NCBI RefSeq assembly: GCF_900312745.1
Contig: NZ_OMPD01000005.1
Coordinates: 61,273 to 125,272, forward strand
Direction of reading: 5' to 3'
DNA from: Aquimarina sp. AU58
GTDB lineage: Bacteria > Bacteroidota > Bacteroidia > Flavobacteriales > Flavobacteriaceae
Length of the DNA stretch: 64,000 nucleotides
Positions within the stretch are counted from its first letter, which is position 1; every line of letters begins with the position of its first letter. The position numbers and the translations under genes were made by a program. This document shows positions 51,983 through 61,280 of the stretch, piece after piece. A model generated the notes under the pieces. That model ran no database searches, was not told where the DNA came from, and was given only the letters and a program-made list of their open reading frames with translations.

Positions 51983-53668
51983 ATGAAATCATTTAATACT
52001 TTTTGTTTTCTTTTTTTAGTACCTGTAAGTATGGTCTTCTCTCAGGATCGAATTACTGGTAAAAGTTTTGCTACACGATCTGAAATAATTACTACCCACG
52101 CAATGGCTGCCACCAGTCACCCTTTGGCTACGCAAACTGCTCTAGACATTTTGAAACAAGGAGGTAACGCAATTGATGCAGCAATCGCTGCTAATGCAAT
52201 GCTTGGGTTAATGGAACCGACAGGAAACGGGATAGGCGGTGACTTGTTTGCTATTGTATGGGATGCTAAAAGCAAAAAATTATATGGATTAAATGCTAGT
52301 GGGCGATCTCCCGAAAAGTTAACTTTAGAATATTTTAAGAAAAACAACCATATTAAAATACCATCTCATGGTGCTCTTCCTGTTTCTGTTCCTGGCTGTG
52401 TAGATGGATGGTATGAGCTACATGGCAAGTTTGGTAAATTAAGTATGAAAAATATTTTGCAACCAACTATTAATTATGCTCGTGAAGGTTTTCCTGTGAC
52501 CGAACTGGTTGCATATTATATGCAATTAAGTGCTAAATTTTTATCAAAATACCCTGGTTTTAAAACCACATATATGCCAAAGGGTTCTGCTCCGAAAAAA
52601 GGAGAAATTTTTAAAAACCCTTTTTTAGCGAATACACTCGAAAAAATTGCAAATGAAGGTAGAGATGCTTTCTATAAAGGAGATATTGCTAAAACTATTG
52701 CAAAGTATATGAAAGAAAACGGTGGATTTCTGAACTATGATGATCTAAAAAATCATACCTCAGAATGGGTAGAGCCTGTATCCACGAACTATCGAGGATA
52801 CGATGTATGGGAATTACCTCCAAACGGTCAAGGAATAGCTGCCTTACAAATGCTAAATATTCTTGAAAAATATGATCTCAAATCTATGGGATTTGGTACA
52901 ACAGAATATCTACACATTTTAACCGAAGCTAAAAAACTAGCCTATGAGGATCGGGCAAAATTTTATGCAGATCCAGATTTTAATACTATTCCTGTAGACC
53001 AGCTTGTCTCTAAGAATTATGCTGATCAAAGAAGAAAACTTATTGATAAAAACAAAGCTGCAAAAACATATGACGCCGGGAATCTTAATGATGGAGATAC
53101 CATATATCTTACCGTTGCTGATGAAGAAGGAAATATGGTATCCTTGATACAAAGTAATTATAGAGGTATGGGATCAGGAATGACACCAACCGAGCTGGGT
53201 TTTATTTTACAAGACAGAGGTGAGTTGTTTTCATTGAAAGAAGGTCATTTTAATACCTATGAACCTAAAAAAAGACCTTTTCATACCATTATTCCCGCAT
53301 TTGTTACCAAAGATGGAAAACCTTTTATGAGTTTTGGACTTATGGGTGGAGGTATGCAACCTCAAGGACATGTGCAGATTATCGTTAACATGATTGATTT
53401 TGGAATGAACCTACAGGAAGCTGGTGATGCCCCAAGAATAAACCATATGGGATCATCGCAACCCACAGGAGAAGAAATGACCAACGGGGGAACACTACAT
53501 ATTGAATCCGGAATTTCATATGAAACAATTAGAGGTCTGCTTTCAAAAGGTCATAACATATCCTATGCTTTAGGCCCTTACGGAGGCTACCAAGCTATTA
53601 TGATAAAAGATGGTGTTTATTACGGAGCTTCTGAATCTCGTAAAGATGGCCAGGCAGCTGGGTATTAA
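51983..53668 (+). CDS. gamma-glutamyltransferase family protein, exported (YwrD-like group)
   Basis: 561 aa Ntn hydrolase precursor that self-cleaves to an alpha/beta pair. Signal peptide 'FCFLFLVPVSMVFS' then Gln. The N-terminal half has 'SHPLATQTALDILKQGGNAI' and 'GLMEPTGNGIGGDLFAIV'. The processing Thr of the small subunit is in 'GDTIYLTVADEEGNMVSLIQ', and the oxyanion/glycine loop reads 'YRGMGSGMTPTELGF'. The residue after the Thr is Ile rather than His, typical of the YwrD-like branch rather than classical Ggt. The C terminus reads 'GASESRKDGQAAGY'. Expected periplasmic, acting on gamma-glutamyl compounds such as glutathione; the exact substrate is unproven. Confidence 0.88.
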   Translation: MKSFNTFCFLFLVPVSMVFSQDRITGKSFATRSEIITTHAMAATSHPLATQTALDILKQGGNAIDAAIAANAMLGLMEPTGNGIGGDLFAIVWDAKSKKLYGLNASGRSPEKLTLEYFKKNNHIKIPSHGALPVSVPGCVDGWYELHGKFGKLSMKNILQPTINYAREGFPVTELVAYYMQLSAKFLSKYPGFKTTYMPKGSAPKKGEIFKNPFLANTLEKIANEGRDAFYKGDIAKTIAKYMKENGGFLNYDDLKNHTSEWVEPVSTNYRGYDVWELPPNGQGIAALQMLNILEKYDLKSMGFGTTEYLHILTEAKKLAYEDRAKFYADPDFNTIPVDQLVSKNYADQRRKLIDKNKAAKTYDAGNLNDGDTIYLTVADEEGNMVSLIQSNYRGMGSGMTPTELGFILQDRGELFSLKEGHFNTYEPKKRPFHTIIPAFVTKDGKPFMSFGLMGGGMQPQGHVQIIVNMIDFGMNLQEAGDAPRINHMGSSQPTGEEMTNGGTLHIESGISYETIRGLLSKGHNISYALGPYGGYQAIMIKDGVYYGASESRKDGQAAGY

Positions 53669-53690
53669 CCTACACCAAACCTCTAAGCAA

Positions 53691-56600
53691 TTATTCCTCT
53701 ACAAATGGTGCACCTGCTTCTTGTAATGTCTTTGAAAATGAATCTACCTCATTCTTTAAAGCAGTAAACTTAGAAGTAATACTTTTTAATTGGTCATCGA
53801 TTATCTTCATCGTTTCCATATGTGTACTGGTTGGCCCATAAGTAGATCGCTCTACACCTTTATAAATAGAAAACATCCTATATTCGATGGTAGGTCTTGT
53901 CTTCTCACCTACTTGTTGTTTAGAAGTATTTCCGAAGAATTCTTTATTTAGATTTGCTATACGTTGTTCTAAAATATTTAAGCGATTATCCAGATCACCA
54001 GGAGCACTGTTTGTTCTCAATAAAGCGGTTCTCATAGCTTTAATACGTTTTCCTGCCTTATTTACTTTCATACTTAGAGTAGAAACTCTACCAATTGTAT
54101 TCTCATAACTTCTCCAGAATGTTGTCACTTTTTCAAGTGCTGCCCCCTTTAATGTACCATTGTACATACGCTTAACCATAAAAGAAACAGGATCTGAAAG
54201 CTGAGTTACTTTTCCATTTACAACTTTGGATAATGTAGCTGTATACTTTCCCGGAGCAGCCATAAATCCACGGGGAGATCCATATGAGTTTTCTTGTTTC
54301 TCTAAAAAAATTGCGTTTGTAGCTGGGTATCGTAAATCCCATGCTACTCTATGAAAACCAGATGTAACAGGTCCTTCAATTCTACGAATGGTCTTTCCCG
54401 AGCTATTTGTTATTGCCAATAGTATACGAGGTTTGCTTTCTGTTCGCTCTGCTTCTACATTATCCCAGCCAGGAAAAGCAATATTTTTTCCTTTATTCTT
54501 TTTCTCTATCTCTTGTCGGTTTTCTTTACTGGTTTTTAACCCATCCTTTAAGTAGTATGTTAATACAGCTCCAAAATCTGGATTAGGAGCCACATAATGC
54601 GAGGCCCCCTGGCTTCCTTTTTTATCATCAAAACTTAAACTAGGTCTTGGGATGTACCACCACGCATCTCTAGTTGGAAATAGTGTGGCTTCTTCTTTCA
54701 GTTTATCTTCAGAAATACTTCTTAAAAGAGAAAAATCGTCAAATACGAAAAAACCCCTCCCAAAAGAAGCTCCTACTAGATCGTTCTCTTTACGCTGAAT
54801 TACCAAATCACGAAACGAAATTGTAGGTACACCTCCTTTCAACTTTACCCAACGATTACCTCCATTTATAGTAAAATAAATCCCATATTCTGTAGCTGCA
54901 AAGAAAAGATTAGGTTGTACATGATCCTGAACAATTCTCCACACCAATGTCCTTTTCGGAAGATTTCCTTTTATAGATTTCCATGTTCTTCCATTATCAG
55001 CACTCTTTACCAAATAAGGATTAAAATCTCCATATTTATGATTATCAAGAGCTATATATACTGTGTTTGCATCAAAAAGATCTGCCTTAATATCATTAAC
55101 AAATGCTGTTGCAGGAACTCCAGGCAGTGTGCCTACATCAATTTTTCGCCAATTATTCCCTCCATCTTCTGTTGCTTGAATAATCCCATCATCAGTTCCT
55201 GCATAAAGAACACCCTCTTGTTTTGGAGATTCTGCTATCGAAGTGATTGTATTATAATTAGACATGGCTAAAAAATCCCAGGGCGCATCCCATGATTGTT
55301 TTTTGCCCATAATAGACAATTCTATTCTTTCCTGATTTTTGGTTAAATCACCTGATATTGTCGTCCATTTATCTCCCCTATTATCAGATCTCCATACACG
55401 ATGAGAAGCAAAATAGATACGAGCAGGGTCATGAGCACTCACCAAAATCGGTGCATCCCAATTAAAACGCTCAAAATTCTCTTCTGCTGTGGGCTGGGGT
55501 TGGATATCAATCACTTCTCCTGTACTTAGATCTACACGAGTTAGATTTCCTTCTTGTCGCTCTGCATACATAATATTAGGGTTACCAGGTTCTGTAGCAG
55601 GTTGATGACCATCCCAATTTAATACAATCTTCCAATCAGAATTTTGAATTCCATGTAAATTATCGGTTCGTGATGGTCCCCCTTGTGTACTATTATCTTG
55701 GGTTCCTCCATAAATATTGTAAAAAGGCTCAGAATCATCTACAGCCACTTTATAATATTGTGTTACCGGAAGGTTTTCTATAAACCTCCAATTTTTAGTA
55801 AGGTCAAAAGTTTCATACAGCCCTCCATCTGTTCCTACCAAAAGGTAATCAGGGTCTTCTTTCTTAAAAGCTATAGCATGATTATCGCCATGCTTATGCT
55901 CTTCATTCATCCTTGTAAACGTTTTTCCTCCATCTACAGAGATTTGCATTGTATTATCTACCAGGTATAGTCTTTCAAAATGATGAGGCGATGCATATAA
56001 TTCCTGGTAATAATGTGGCCCTGTAGCCCCTGCAACAGCATTAGATTGTTTTTCCCAGGTAGTACCACGATCTGCAGAACGATATACTCCTCCGGTTCTT
56101 CGGTCTAGTTCAATAGCTGCATATAAAATATCGGGGTGTTGTGGTGAAATCGCTAATCCTATCTTCCCCATCCATGATTTAGGAAGTCCATTTTTGAGTC
56201 TTTCCCACGTTTCACCTCCATCTGTACTACGATGCAATCCTGATCCCGGGCCTCCTCCCATATAAGCAGCAACTGTACGATGTCTCTGCCATGTAGCTGC
56301 ATAAAGTTGATCTGGATTTCTCGGATCTATAATCAAATCGGTAACACCAACCCAGGTATCATCTCCCAGTGTTTTTTTCCATGTTTTTCCGCCATCAATA
56401 GATTTATATAATCCTCGATCTCCTCCTTTTTTCCATAAAGGACCTTGAACAGCCACCCAAATTACATTAGAGTTTTCTGGATGTATAATAATTTTAGAAA
56501 TATGTTCTGATGCTTTTAATCCCATATTGGCCCATGAAGCTCCCCCATCATCGCTGCGATAAATACCATCTCCATATCCCATATGTCGTCCTCCTACATT

Positions 56601-56963
56601 CTCGCCAGTACCTACCCAGATCGTATTATGATTTACAGGATCTATAGTCACACAACCAATAGAATATGATGTTTGATCATCAAATATTGGTTTCCAGGTA
56701 GTTCCTGAGTTTACCGTTTTCCAGACTCCTCCCGAACCAACAGCTACATACCAAATATTTTCGTTTTTAGGATGAATTGCAACATCTGCTATCCTACCAG
56801 ACATAAAAGCCGGACCTATGTTTCTTAATTTTAATCCAGCGAATACTGAATCTGATAATACAGTAGATATTTCTTGTTTCGCTTTAGCACGTTGCCCATA
56901 GATTGAAACAGTAAATGCAAGCAAAAATAGTATGAAAAAGAATTGTGCGAATTTTGTTTTCAT
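53691..56963 (-). CDS. large exported Asp-box (VPS10/BNR-like) beta-propeller protein
   Basis: About 1090 aa from the ATG at 56963; nine codons earlier another ATG precedes an extra basic stretch. A signal peptide ends at 'AFTVSIYG' before Gln. Two propeller regions are built from Asp boxes: 'SDDGGASWANMG', 'SIDGGKTWKK', 'STDGGETWERL', 'SADRGTTWEK', 'SVDGGKTFTR', 'SDNRGDKWTT', 'TEDGGNNWRK', 'SADNGRTWKS' and 'TINGGNRWVK'. A C-terminal 350 residues include helices near the end. Such sortilin-like proteins are often labelled glycosyl hydrolase, but I see no sialidase catalytic set, so that name is not supported. Envelope location is likely. Confidence 0.87.
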   Translation of the reverse strand: MKTKFAQFFFILFLLAFTVSIYGQRAKAKQEISTVLSDSVFAGLKLRNIGPAFMSGRIADVAIHPKNENIWYVAVGSGGVWKTVNSGTTWKPIFDDQTSYSIGCVTIDPVNHNTIWVGTGENVGGRHMGYGDGIYRSDDGGASWANMGLKASEHISKIIIHPENSNVIWVAVQGPLWKKGGDRGLYKSIDGGKTWKKTLGDDTWVGVTDLIIDPRNPDQLYAATWQRHRTVAAYMGGGPGSGLHRSTDGGETWERLKNGLPKSWMGKIGLAISPQHPDILYAAIELDRRTGGVYRSADRGTTWEKQSNAVAGATGPHYYQELYASPHHFERLYLVDNTMQISVDGGKTFTRMNEEHKHGDNHAIAFKKEDPDYLLVGTDGGLYETFDLTKNWRFIENLPVTQYYKVAVDDSEPFYNIYGGTQDNSTQGGPSRTDNLHGIQNSDWKIVLNWDGHQPATEPGNPNIMYAERQEGNLTRVDLSTGEVIDIQPQPTAEENFERFNWDAPILVSAHDPARIYFASHRVWRSDNRGDKWTTISGDLTKNQERIELSIMGKKQSWDAPWDFLAMSNYNTITSIAESPKQEGVLYAGTDDGIIQATEDGGNNWRKIDVGTLPGVPATAFVNDIKADLFDANTVYIALDNHKYGDFNPYLVKSADNGRTWKSIKGNLPKRTLVWRIVQDHVQPNLFFAATEYGIYFTINGGNRWVKLKGGVPTISFRDLVIQRKENDLVGASFGRGFFVFDDFSLLRSISEDKLKEEATLFPTRDAWWYIPRPSLSFDDKKGSQGASHYVAPNPDFGAVLTYYLKDGLKTSKENRQEIEKKNKGKNIAFPGWDNVEAERTESKPRILLAITNSSGKTIRRIEGPVTSGFHRVAWDLRYPATNAIFLEKQENSYGSPRGFMAAPGKYTATLSKVVNGKVTQLSDPVSFMVKRMYNGTLKGAALEKVTTFWRSYENTIGRVSTLSMKVNKAGKRIKAMRTALLRTNSAPGDLDNRLNILEQRIANLNKEFFGNTSKQQVGEKTRPTIEYRMFSIYKGVERSTYGPTSTHMETMKIIDDQLKSITSKFTALKNEVDSFSKTLQEAGAPFVEE

Positions 56964-57035
56964 GAGAATATAATTGATGGTTAGCTTCAAAAAGAAGTAG
57001 AAAATTATTGTTATTTCAATAATAATCTCTTAACA

Positions 57036-57080
57036 AAAACATAAAAGTGTAAAAATAATATTTTTACACTTTTATGTTTT
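57036..57080 (-). terminator. terminator after merC-like gene
   Basis: A 21-bp perfect stem (57036-57056 with 57060-57080) with only 3 loop bases, containing AAAACATAAAAGTGTAAAAA and its complement. It lies 76 bases beyond the MerC stop on the minus strand and would end that transcript before the Asp-box gene. The T-run is inside the stem. Confidence 0.85.
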
Positions 57081-57155
57081 CCTCATTTCAACTTTAGATT
57101 ACTAGCTTTTAAAGCCTAAAGAGGAAATAAATGATCTTATGCAGTAATGATTCTA

Positions 57156-57566
57156 CTATATTCGATGTCTTTGTTTAATCTTACAACTTTTATAATCTTT
57201 TGTAAATTTCCAATTATAATAATGAGCGATTATCAAAAAACCTGTTCCTAAGAAATGTAATGTCTTTTCTACTAAATGATTTTCTATTAAAAACCCAATA
57301 CTAAAAAGGACTAATGTTGTTATAAACAGAAAAGATGGTAATGATTTACTGTGGTATTTTTTGTAACCATTGTACATTGCAAACATTGCAATCATCATAC
57401 TGATTCCTATTAAAAAAAACTCGTAGAATTCATCAGTTAAAAAAACAAGCCCCATCAAAGGGAAAAGAGTTATACATATAGGTAAAAGTATACAATGAAG
57501 CATGCACAAAAATGATGTAGAAAACCCTATAAAATCCCAATTTACACGTATTGTTTTATGTATCAT
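57156..57566 (-). CDS. MerC domain membrane protein
   Basis: About 136 aa from the ATG at 57566 ('MIHKTIRVNWDFIGFSTSF'). The frame is open for 33 further codons to an ATG at 57665, so a longer protein is possible. Four membrane helices and the MerC Cys motif 'CMLHCILLPICI' in the first helix. MerC proteins take up mercury in resistance operons, but many chromosomal Bacteroidota copies probably concern other metals. It is divergent from a Fur-family regulator across a palindromic operator, and a ZIP transporter lies 2.6 kb away, suggesting a zinc- or metal-regulated group. Confidence 0.85.
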   Translation of the reverse strand: MIHKTIRVNWDFIGFSTSFLCMLHCILLPICITLFPLMGLVFLTDEFYEFFLIGISMMIAMFAMYNGYKKYHSKSLPSFLFITTLVLFSIGFLIENHLVEKTLHFLGTGFLIIAHYYNWKFTKDYKSCKIKQRHRI

Positions 57567-57736
57567 AATAATATAAAATTGATCAATTGTTATAGATCGT
57601 ATCCCGTTTTTTTTAGAATAACAGTCGCTTAATTCTTCACTATTGTTATCCCCAACATGAAACATTTTTTATCATAACTAAAGAAGTTGGTACAATAGCA
57701 ATCAGATTTTTTTTGTAATTTTCAATATTGAACCAC

Positions 57737-57761
57737 ATTAAAGCAACAGTGTTGCAATAAT
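57737..57761. promoter_or_regulatory. palindromic operator, probable Fur/Zur-type box
   Basis: GCAACA G TGTTGC (57743-57755), a perfect 13-base dyad, extended by outer ATTA and TAAT at equal spacing to 25 bases. It covers the -33 TTG of the promoter of the Fur-family gene 34 bases downstream and lies between the two divergent genes, so it is probably that protein's own binding site. Confidence 0.65.
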
Positions 57762-57779
57762 ACAAAAAATATAGTTTTC
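57752..57779 (+). promoter_or_regulatory. promoter of the Fur-family regulator gene
   Basis: TTG (57752-57754), 17 bases, then TAGTTTTC (57772-57779), one base from TAnnTTTG. The -33 TTG lies inside the right arm of the dyad at 57743-57755, so a protein bound there would block polymerase. Confidence 0.6.
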
Positions 57780-57794
57780 AATTATGCTTTAAGG

Positions 57795-58175
57795 ATGAAA
57801 AAAACAAGAAATACGCAAAAACAAGATTTCGTTATTGATATACTTACAAATGCAAAGCATACTATGTCTGTAGAGGCTATTTTAACAGAAATGCCTATAA
57901 AGGTAAATAAAACTACCGTATATAGAATCTTAGAACGGTTTGCTGAAAAAGGGAAAGTACATTTTGTAACTGGCGAGGACGGCAAAGCTTATTATGCGCT
58001 TTGTAATGATTGTAATATCAAACACGAAATGCATAATCATATTCATTTTCAATGCAAATCTTGTAAAAAAGTAACTTGTTTACCTTATGAAATAGAGGTT
58101 CCCGAACTTAAGAACTTTGAAATACAAGAAACTCAATTCCTCATGATAGGGATTTGTGATATGTGTATAAGCTAA
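57795..58175 (+). CDS. Fur-family metal-responsive transcriptional repressor
   Basis: 126 aa, short and single-domain like many Zur/Fur proteins. Winged-helix part at 1-65 ('MSVEAILTEMPIKVNKTTVY', 'RILERFAEKGKVHFV'). The metal and dimer part is shown by 'ALCNDCNIKHEMHNHIHFQC' and 'KSCKKVTCLPYEIEV': Cys87 and Cys90 with Cys121 and Cys124 ('GICDMCIS') form the structural zinc site, and the His-rich 'HEMHNHIHF' supplies sensing ligands. Cytoplasmic. Operator and promoter overlap directly upstream. The MerC neighbour and nearby ZIP gene favour zinc, but iron or another metal is not excluded. Confidence 0.88.
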   Translation: MKKTRNTQKQDFVIDILTNAKHTMSVEAILTEMPIKVNKTTVYRILERFAEKGKVHFVTGEDGKAYYALCNDCNIKHEMHNHIHFQCKSCKKVTCLPYEIEVPELKNFEIQETQFLMIGICDMCIS

Positions 58176-58179
58176 GAGG

Positions 58180-59355
58180 TCAATTCTTATATTTTGCCTT
58201 TTTACTTCCCGCATACATTTCATACTTAACTAATCGAGCTTCTAACTTGCCGTTAAATACTTTTATTTTTCTGGATGGTCGAAGTCCGACATGTTTTAAG
58301 GCTTCAAGATTTGCAGTAATAAACCAGGCATTGGTACCTGGATAATTTTGTTTCAATGTATCTCCGATTTGCGAATAAAATTCTTCTATATCCACTTCTA
58401 ATCGTTCATCATAAGGAGGATTAAATGCAATATGAAGCGGTCCTTCTACTTCTTTTGTAGATTCAAAGAAATCTCCTTCTTTTATTTTTATAAAATCAGT
58501 AAGATTAGCATTTTCTACATTTACATTTGCTTTTCTTACGGCCGAATATTCTTTATCTATCCCGATTATAGAATGATGAAAATCTCTCGTTTTATTCAGG
58601 CAGGCTTCTTCTATTTTTTCAAATAGATCTAAATCCCAATCTAACCATTTTTCGAAAGCAAACTCTTTACGGTTTATATTTGCCGGAATATTACAAGCAA
58701 TCATCGCTGCTTCGATAGCCATGGTACCACTACCGCACATAGGGTCTAAAAAATCACTTTGCCCATCCCAACCAGAAAGCAACAACAGGCCAGCTGCCAA
58801 AACTTCATTAATTGGAGCAATATTAGTTGCTGTACGGTATCCTCTATGATGCAATGATCCTCCAGAACTATCTAATGACACTGTACATAGATCACGTTGA
58901 ATATGAATATCAATCGAAAGATCAGGGTATTCTGTATCTACATTTGGTCTCTCGCCTGTTTCTTTTCTAAACTGATCTACAATCGCATCTTTTGTCTTTA
59001 ATGCAATAAATTGAGAATGGCTAAAAATAGTAGAATTAACTGTTGCCGAAATAGCAAAAGTATCTTCTAAACTTAAATACTCTTGCCACCGTATACTTTG
59101 AATAAAATTATATATATCATTTTCGTTTCTTACTTTTTTGGAAGTAATTGGTTTTAAGATTTTTACTGCAGTTCTCAAACATAAATTTGCTTTATACATA
59201 AAGCCTGTGTCCCCATAAAAACTTACCATGCGATTCCCAATTTCTACTTTTTGAGCACCTATTTTTCTAAGTTCACTTGCAAGAACTTCTTCAAAACCAT
59301 AAAGGGTTTTGGCTACCATTTTAAACGAATTACCCACTATTTTCTTTTTCGACAC
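58180..59355 (-). CDS. THUMP-domain class I RNA methyltransferase (RlmL N-terminal type)
   Basis: 391 aa starting with GTG at 59355; the internal Met at residue 13 is an alternative. N-terminal ferredoxin-like/THUMP domain (about 10-165, 'KTLYGFEEVLASELRKIGAQ', 'ISATVNSTIFSHSQFIALKT'), then a Rossmann methyltransferase (about 170-391) with 'LDPMCGSGTMAIEAAMIACN' (SAM motif I) and 'HIAFNPPYDERLEVD' (NPPY catalytic motif for N2-guanine methylation). This matches the N-terminal half of E. coli RlmL, which methylates G2445 of 23S rRNA, and standalone Bacteroidota homologues. It ends 4 bases from the Fur-family gene on the other strand. Confidence 0.93.
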   Translation of the reverse strand: MSKKKIVGNSFKMVAKTLYGFEEVLASELRKIGAQKVEIGNRMVSFYGDTGFMYKANLCLRTAVKILKPITSKKVRNENDIYNFIQSIRWQEYLSLEDTFAISATVNSTIFSHSQFIALKTKDAIVDQFRKETGERPNVDTEYPDLSIDIHIQRDLCTVSLDSSGGSLHHRGYRTATNIAPINEVLAAGLLLLSGWDGQSDFLDPMCGSGTMAIEAAMIACNIPANINRKEFAFEKWLDWDLDLFEKIEEACLNKTRDFHHSIIGIDKEYSAVRKANVNVENANLTDFIKIKEGDFFESTKEVEGPLHIAFNPPYDERLEVDIEEFYSQIGDTLKQNYPGTNAWFITANLEALKHVGLRPSRKIKVFNGKLEARLVKYEMYAGSKKAKYKN

Positions 59356-59429
59356 GAAGGTATTTAAATTTTTAAGTGTAAAGGTTTAAAACTTTAAACG
59401 ACTTCTATAATTAAACCGTAAAAATACAC

Positions 59430-59437
59430 TAATTTTG
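59430..59437 (+). promoter_or_regulatory. -7 promoter element 6 bases before the SAM-methyltransferase start
   Basis: TAATTTTG, an exact TAnnTTTG. If used, the RNA starts at about 59444, which is the first ATG of the gene, so either translation is leaderless or the second ATG (59462) is the true start. No clear -33 TTG. Confidence 0.45.
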
Positions 59438-59443
59438 CGCCCT

Positions 59444-60175
59444 ATGCTAAAAGATTCAACAATGTGGTATGCATCATGGTTTGACACACCATACTATCAT
59501 ATCTTATACAAAGATAGAGATCATACTGAGGCTAAAGACTTTATGGATAACATCACTAAGTATTTAAGCTTAGAAGCTGGTGAAAAAATTTTAGATTTAG
59601 CTTGTGGTAAAGGTCGACATAGTATCTATTTAAATACATTAGGTTATGATGTAACTGGTGTAGATCTCTCTAAAAATAGTATCGAATATGCTTCACAATT
59701 TGAGAACGAAACGTTAAAATTTAGGGTGCACGATATGTGTCAGCCATATTCTGAGAAATTCTCTGCTGTTTTTAATCTTTTTACCAGTTTTGGTTATTTT
59801 GACAAGGAAGAGGATAATTTAAATACGATTAAGGCTATTAAATCAAATCTAAATGAAAAGGGATTCGGTGTTATTGATTTTATGAATGTCGACTATATCA
59901 TTCAGAATCTGGTAGCCCAAGAAACAAAAGAAGTTAATAATATCTTATTCAATATTAAGAGATACTATCAAGATGGATATATCTTTAAAGAAATTGGATT
60001 TAGAGATAATAACGAGGATTTTTTATTTACAGAACGTGTTAAAAGCATTACACTAAGTGATTTTAAAAATTACTTTACAAATGCTAATGTAAATTTGTTG
60101 GATATTTTTGGCAATTATCAACTTCAGAAATTTGATAAAACTACTTCGCCAAGACTCATATTAATTTTTAAATAG
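59444..60175 (+). CDS. class I SAM-dependent methyltransferase
   Basis: About 243 aa from the ATG at 59444; Met7 at 59462 ('MWYASWFDTPYYHILYKDRD') is an equally likely start given the -7 box position, and begins the block that looks most conserved. Motif I 'ILDLACGKGRHSIYLNTLGY' and the acidic loop 'VTGVDLS' bind SAM, and 'DFMNVDYIIQN' follows in the later part. Small-molecule or unassigned type, cytoplasmic. The ZIP gene begins inside its stop codon (TAGTG), so these and the DUF4268 gene form an operon. Confidence 0.88.
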   Translation: MLKDSTMWYASWFDTPYYHILYKDRDHTEAKDFMDNITKYLSLEAGEKILDLACGKGRHSIYLNTLGYDVTGVDLSKNSIEYASQFENETLKFRVHDMCQPYSEKFSAVFNLFTSFGYFDKEEDNLNTIKAIKSNLNEKGFGVIDFMNVDYIIQNLVAQETKEVNNILFNIKRYYQDGYIFKEIGFRDNNEDFLFTERVKSITLSDFKNYFTNANVNLLDIFGNYQLQKFDKTTSPRLILIFK

Positions 60176-60852
60176 TGTATAACTATATATTATCCATAAC
60201 AGCTGTATTTATAGGAGCTTTATTAGTTTTTATTTTTAAAACTTCTAACCAAAAGAGCTTAAAACTACTTTTGGCTTTTAGTGGTGCTTTTCTTCTTGCA
60301 ATCACCATTTTTGATTTATTACCAGAGGTATTTGAAGATAATCTCTTTGCAAAACGTACCGGTGTTTGGATTATGATTGGTATTCTTCTTCAAAAAGTAT
60401 TAGAATACTTCTCTAAAGGAGCAGAACACGGACATATACATCTTCATGAAGAGACTCGTCGGATTCCAAAATTATTATTTATTAGTTTAGGTCTGCATGC
60501 TATACTCGAAGGGTTTCCGATACACCATACAGACGGAATTTTATTAGGTATAATTATACATAAAATTCCTATTGCTATGATTTTGACCACATTTTTATTA
60601 AATACCAAAATCAAAAAAAGTGTCATTATCATATCATTGACTTTATTTGCACTAATGACTCCTCTGGGAACTTTTATTTCTGAAAATTTTACTATGATTC
60701 AGGATTATTATAAAGAAATTACTGCGTTGGTTATTGGTATATTTCTACACGTATCTACTACAATTCTGTTTGAAAGTAATGAAGGTCACAAATTTAACAT
60801 TACAAAACTTATGGTTATTCTTATAGCTACAGTTACAGCATATATTATATAA
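60175..60852 (+). CDS. ZIP family metal transporter
   Basis: 225 aa starting at GTG 60175, which overlaps the upstream stop by one base. About eight membrane helices. The ZIP signatures are 'GLHAILEGFPIHH' in helix 4 (metal-binding His-Glu in place of the usual HNFPEG) and 'IIIHKIPIAMIL' in helix 5. Helix 2 carries 'AITIFDLLPEVFED'. A His-rich loop 'EHGHIHLHEE' lies before helix 4 on the cytoplasmic side. Imports zinc or other divalent metals across the inner membrane. Two genes away from a Fur-type repressor and MerC, which fits a metal-homeostasis cluster. Confidence 0.88.
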   Translation: MYNYILSITAVFIGALLVFIFKTSNQKSLKLLLAFSGAFLLAITIFDLLPEVFEDNLFAKRTGVWIMIGILLQKVLEYFSKGAEHGHIHLHEETRRIPKLLFISLGLHAILEGFPIHHTDGILLGIIIHKIPIAMILTTFLLNTKIKKSVIIISLTLFALMTPLGTFISENFTMIQDYYKEITALVIGIFLHVSTTILFESNEGHKFNITKLMVILIATVTAYII

Positions 60853-61280
60853 TGTTTAGTAAATCAGAATCAAAACAAATACGTCAGGAATTCTGGACCA
60901 GTTTTGGTAAAGAACACCCTCGTAAGTGGCTATTGTATAATACCAAAATTAAAGATGTAACTCTCAAATTTACATTTACTACAAAAAAGGCCCAAGTATC
61001 TATTGATATCGAACCCTATGATAAGATAATAAAGGCAAATTATTATGATAAATTCATTAGTTTAAAAAAGATTCTTACCAGTGAATTTATAGAAGATATT
61101 ATTTATGATGAGTTCTACGAACTTGATAGCGGTAAAGTTATATCTCGTATATATGTAGAGATCGATAATGTAAGTATCCATAATAGGAATACTTGGTCCC
61201 AAACCATGGCTTTTTTATTAAAAAACATGGATAAACTTGAAGAGTTTTTTTTAGAGTATAAGGAATACATTAGTGATTAA
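60852..61280 (+). CDS. DUF4268 domain protein
   Basis: 142 aa. The pattern 'FSKSESKQIRQEFWTSFGKE', 'WLLYNTKIKDVTLKFTFTTK' and 'QVSIDIEPYD' fits DUF4268, a family related in fold to nuclease or restriction-enzyme C-terminal domains, often seen on its own in Bacteroidota. The start overlaps the ZIP stop by one base (TAATG), so it is the third gene of that operon. Function unknown, cytoplasmic, helical C-terminal end ('MAFLLKNMDKLEEFFLEYKE'). Confidence 0.82.
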   Translation: MFSKSESKQIRQEFWTSFGKEHPRKWLLYNTKIKDVTLKFTFTTKKAQVSIDIEPYDKIIKANYYDKFISLKKILTSEFIEDIIYDEFYELDSGKVISRIYVEIDNVSIHNRNTWSQTMAFLLKNMDKLEEFFLEYKEYISD

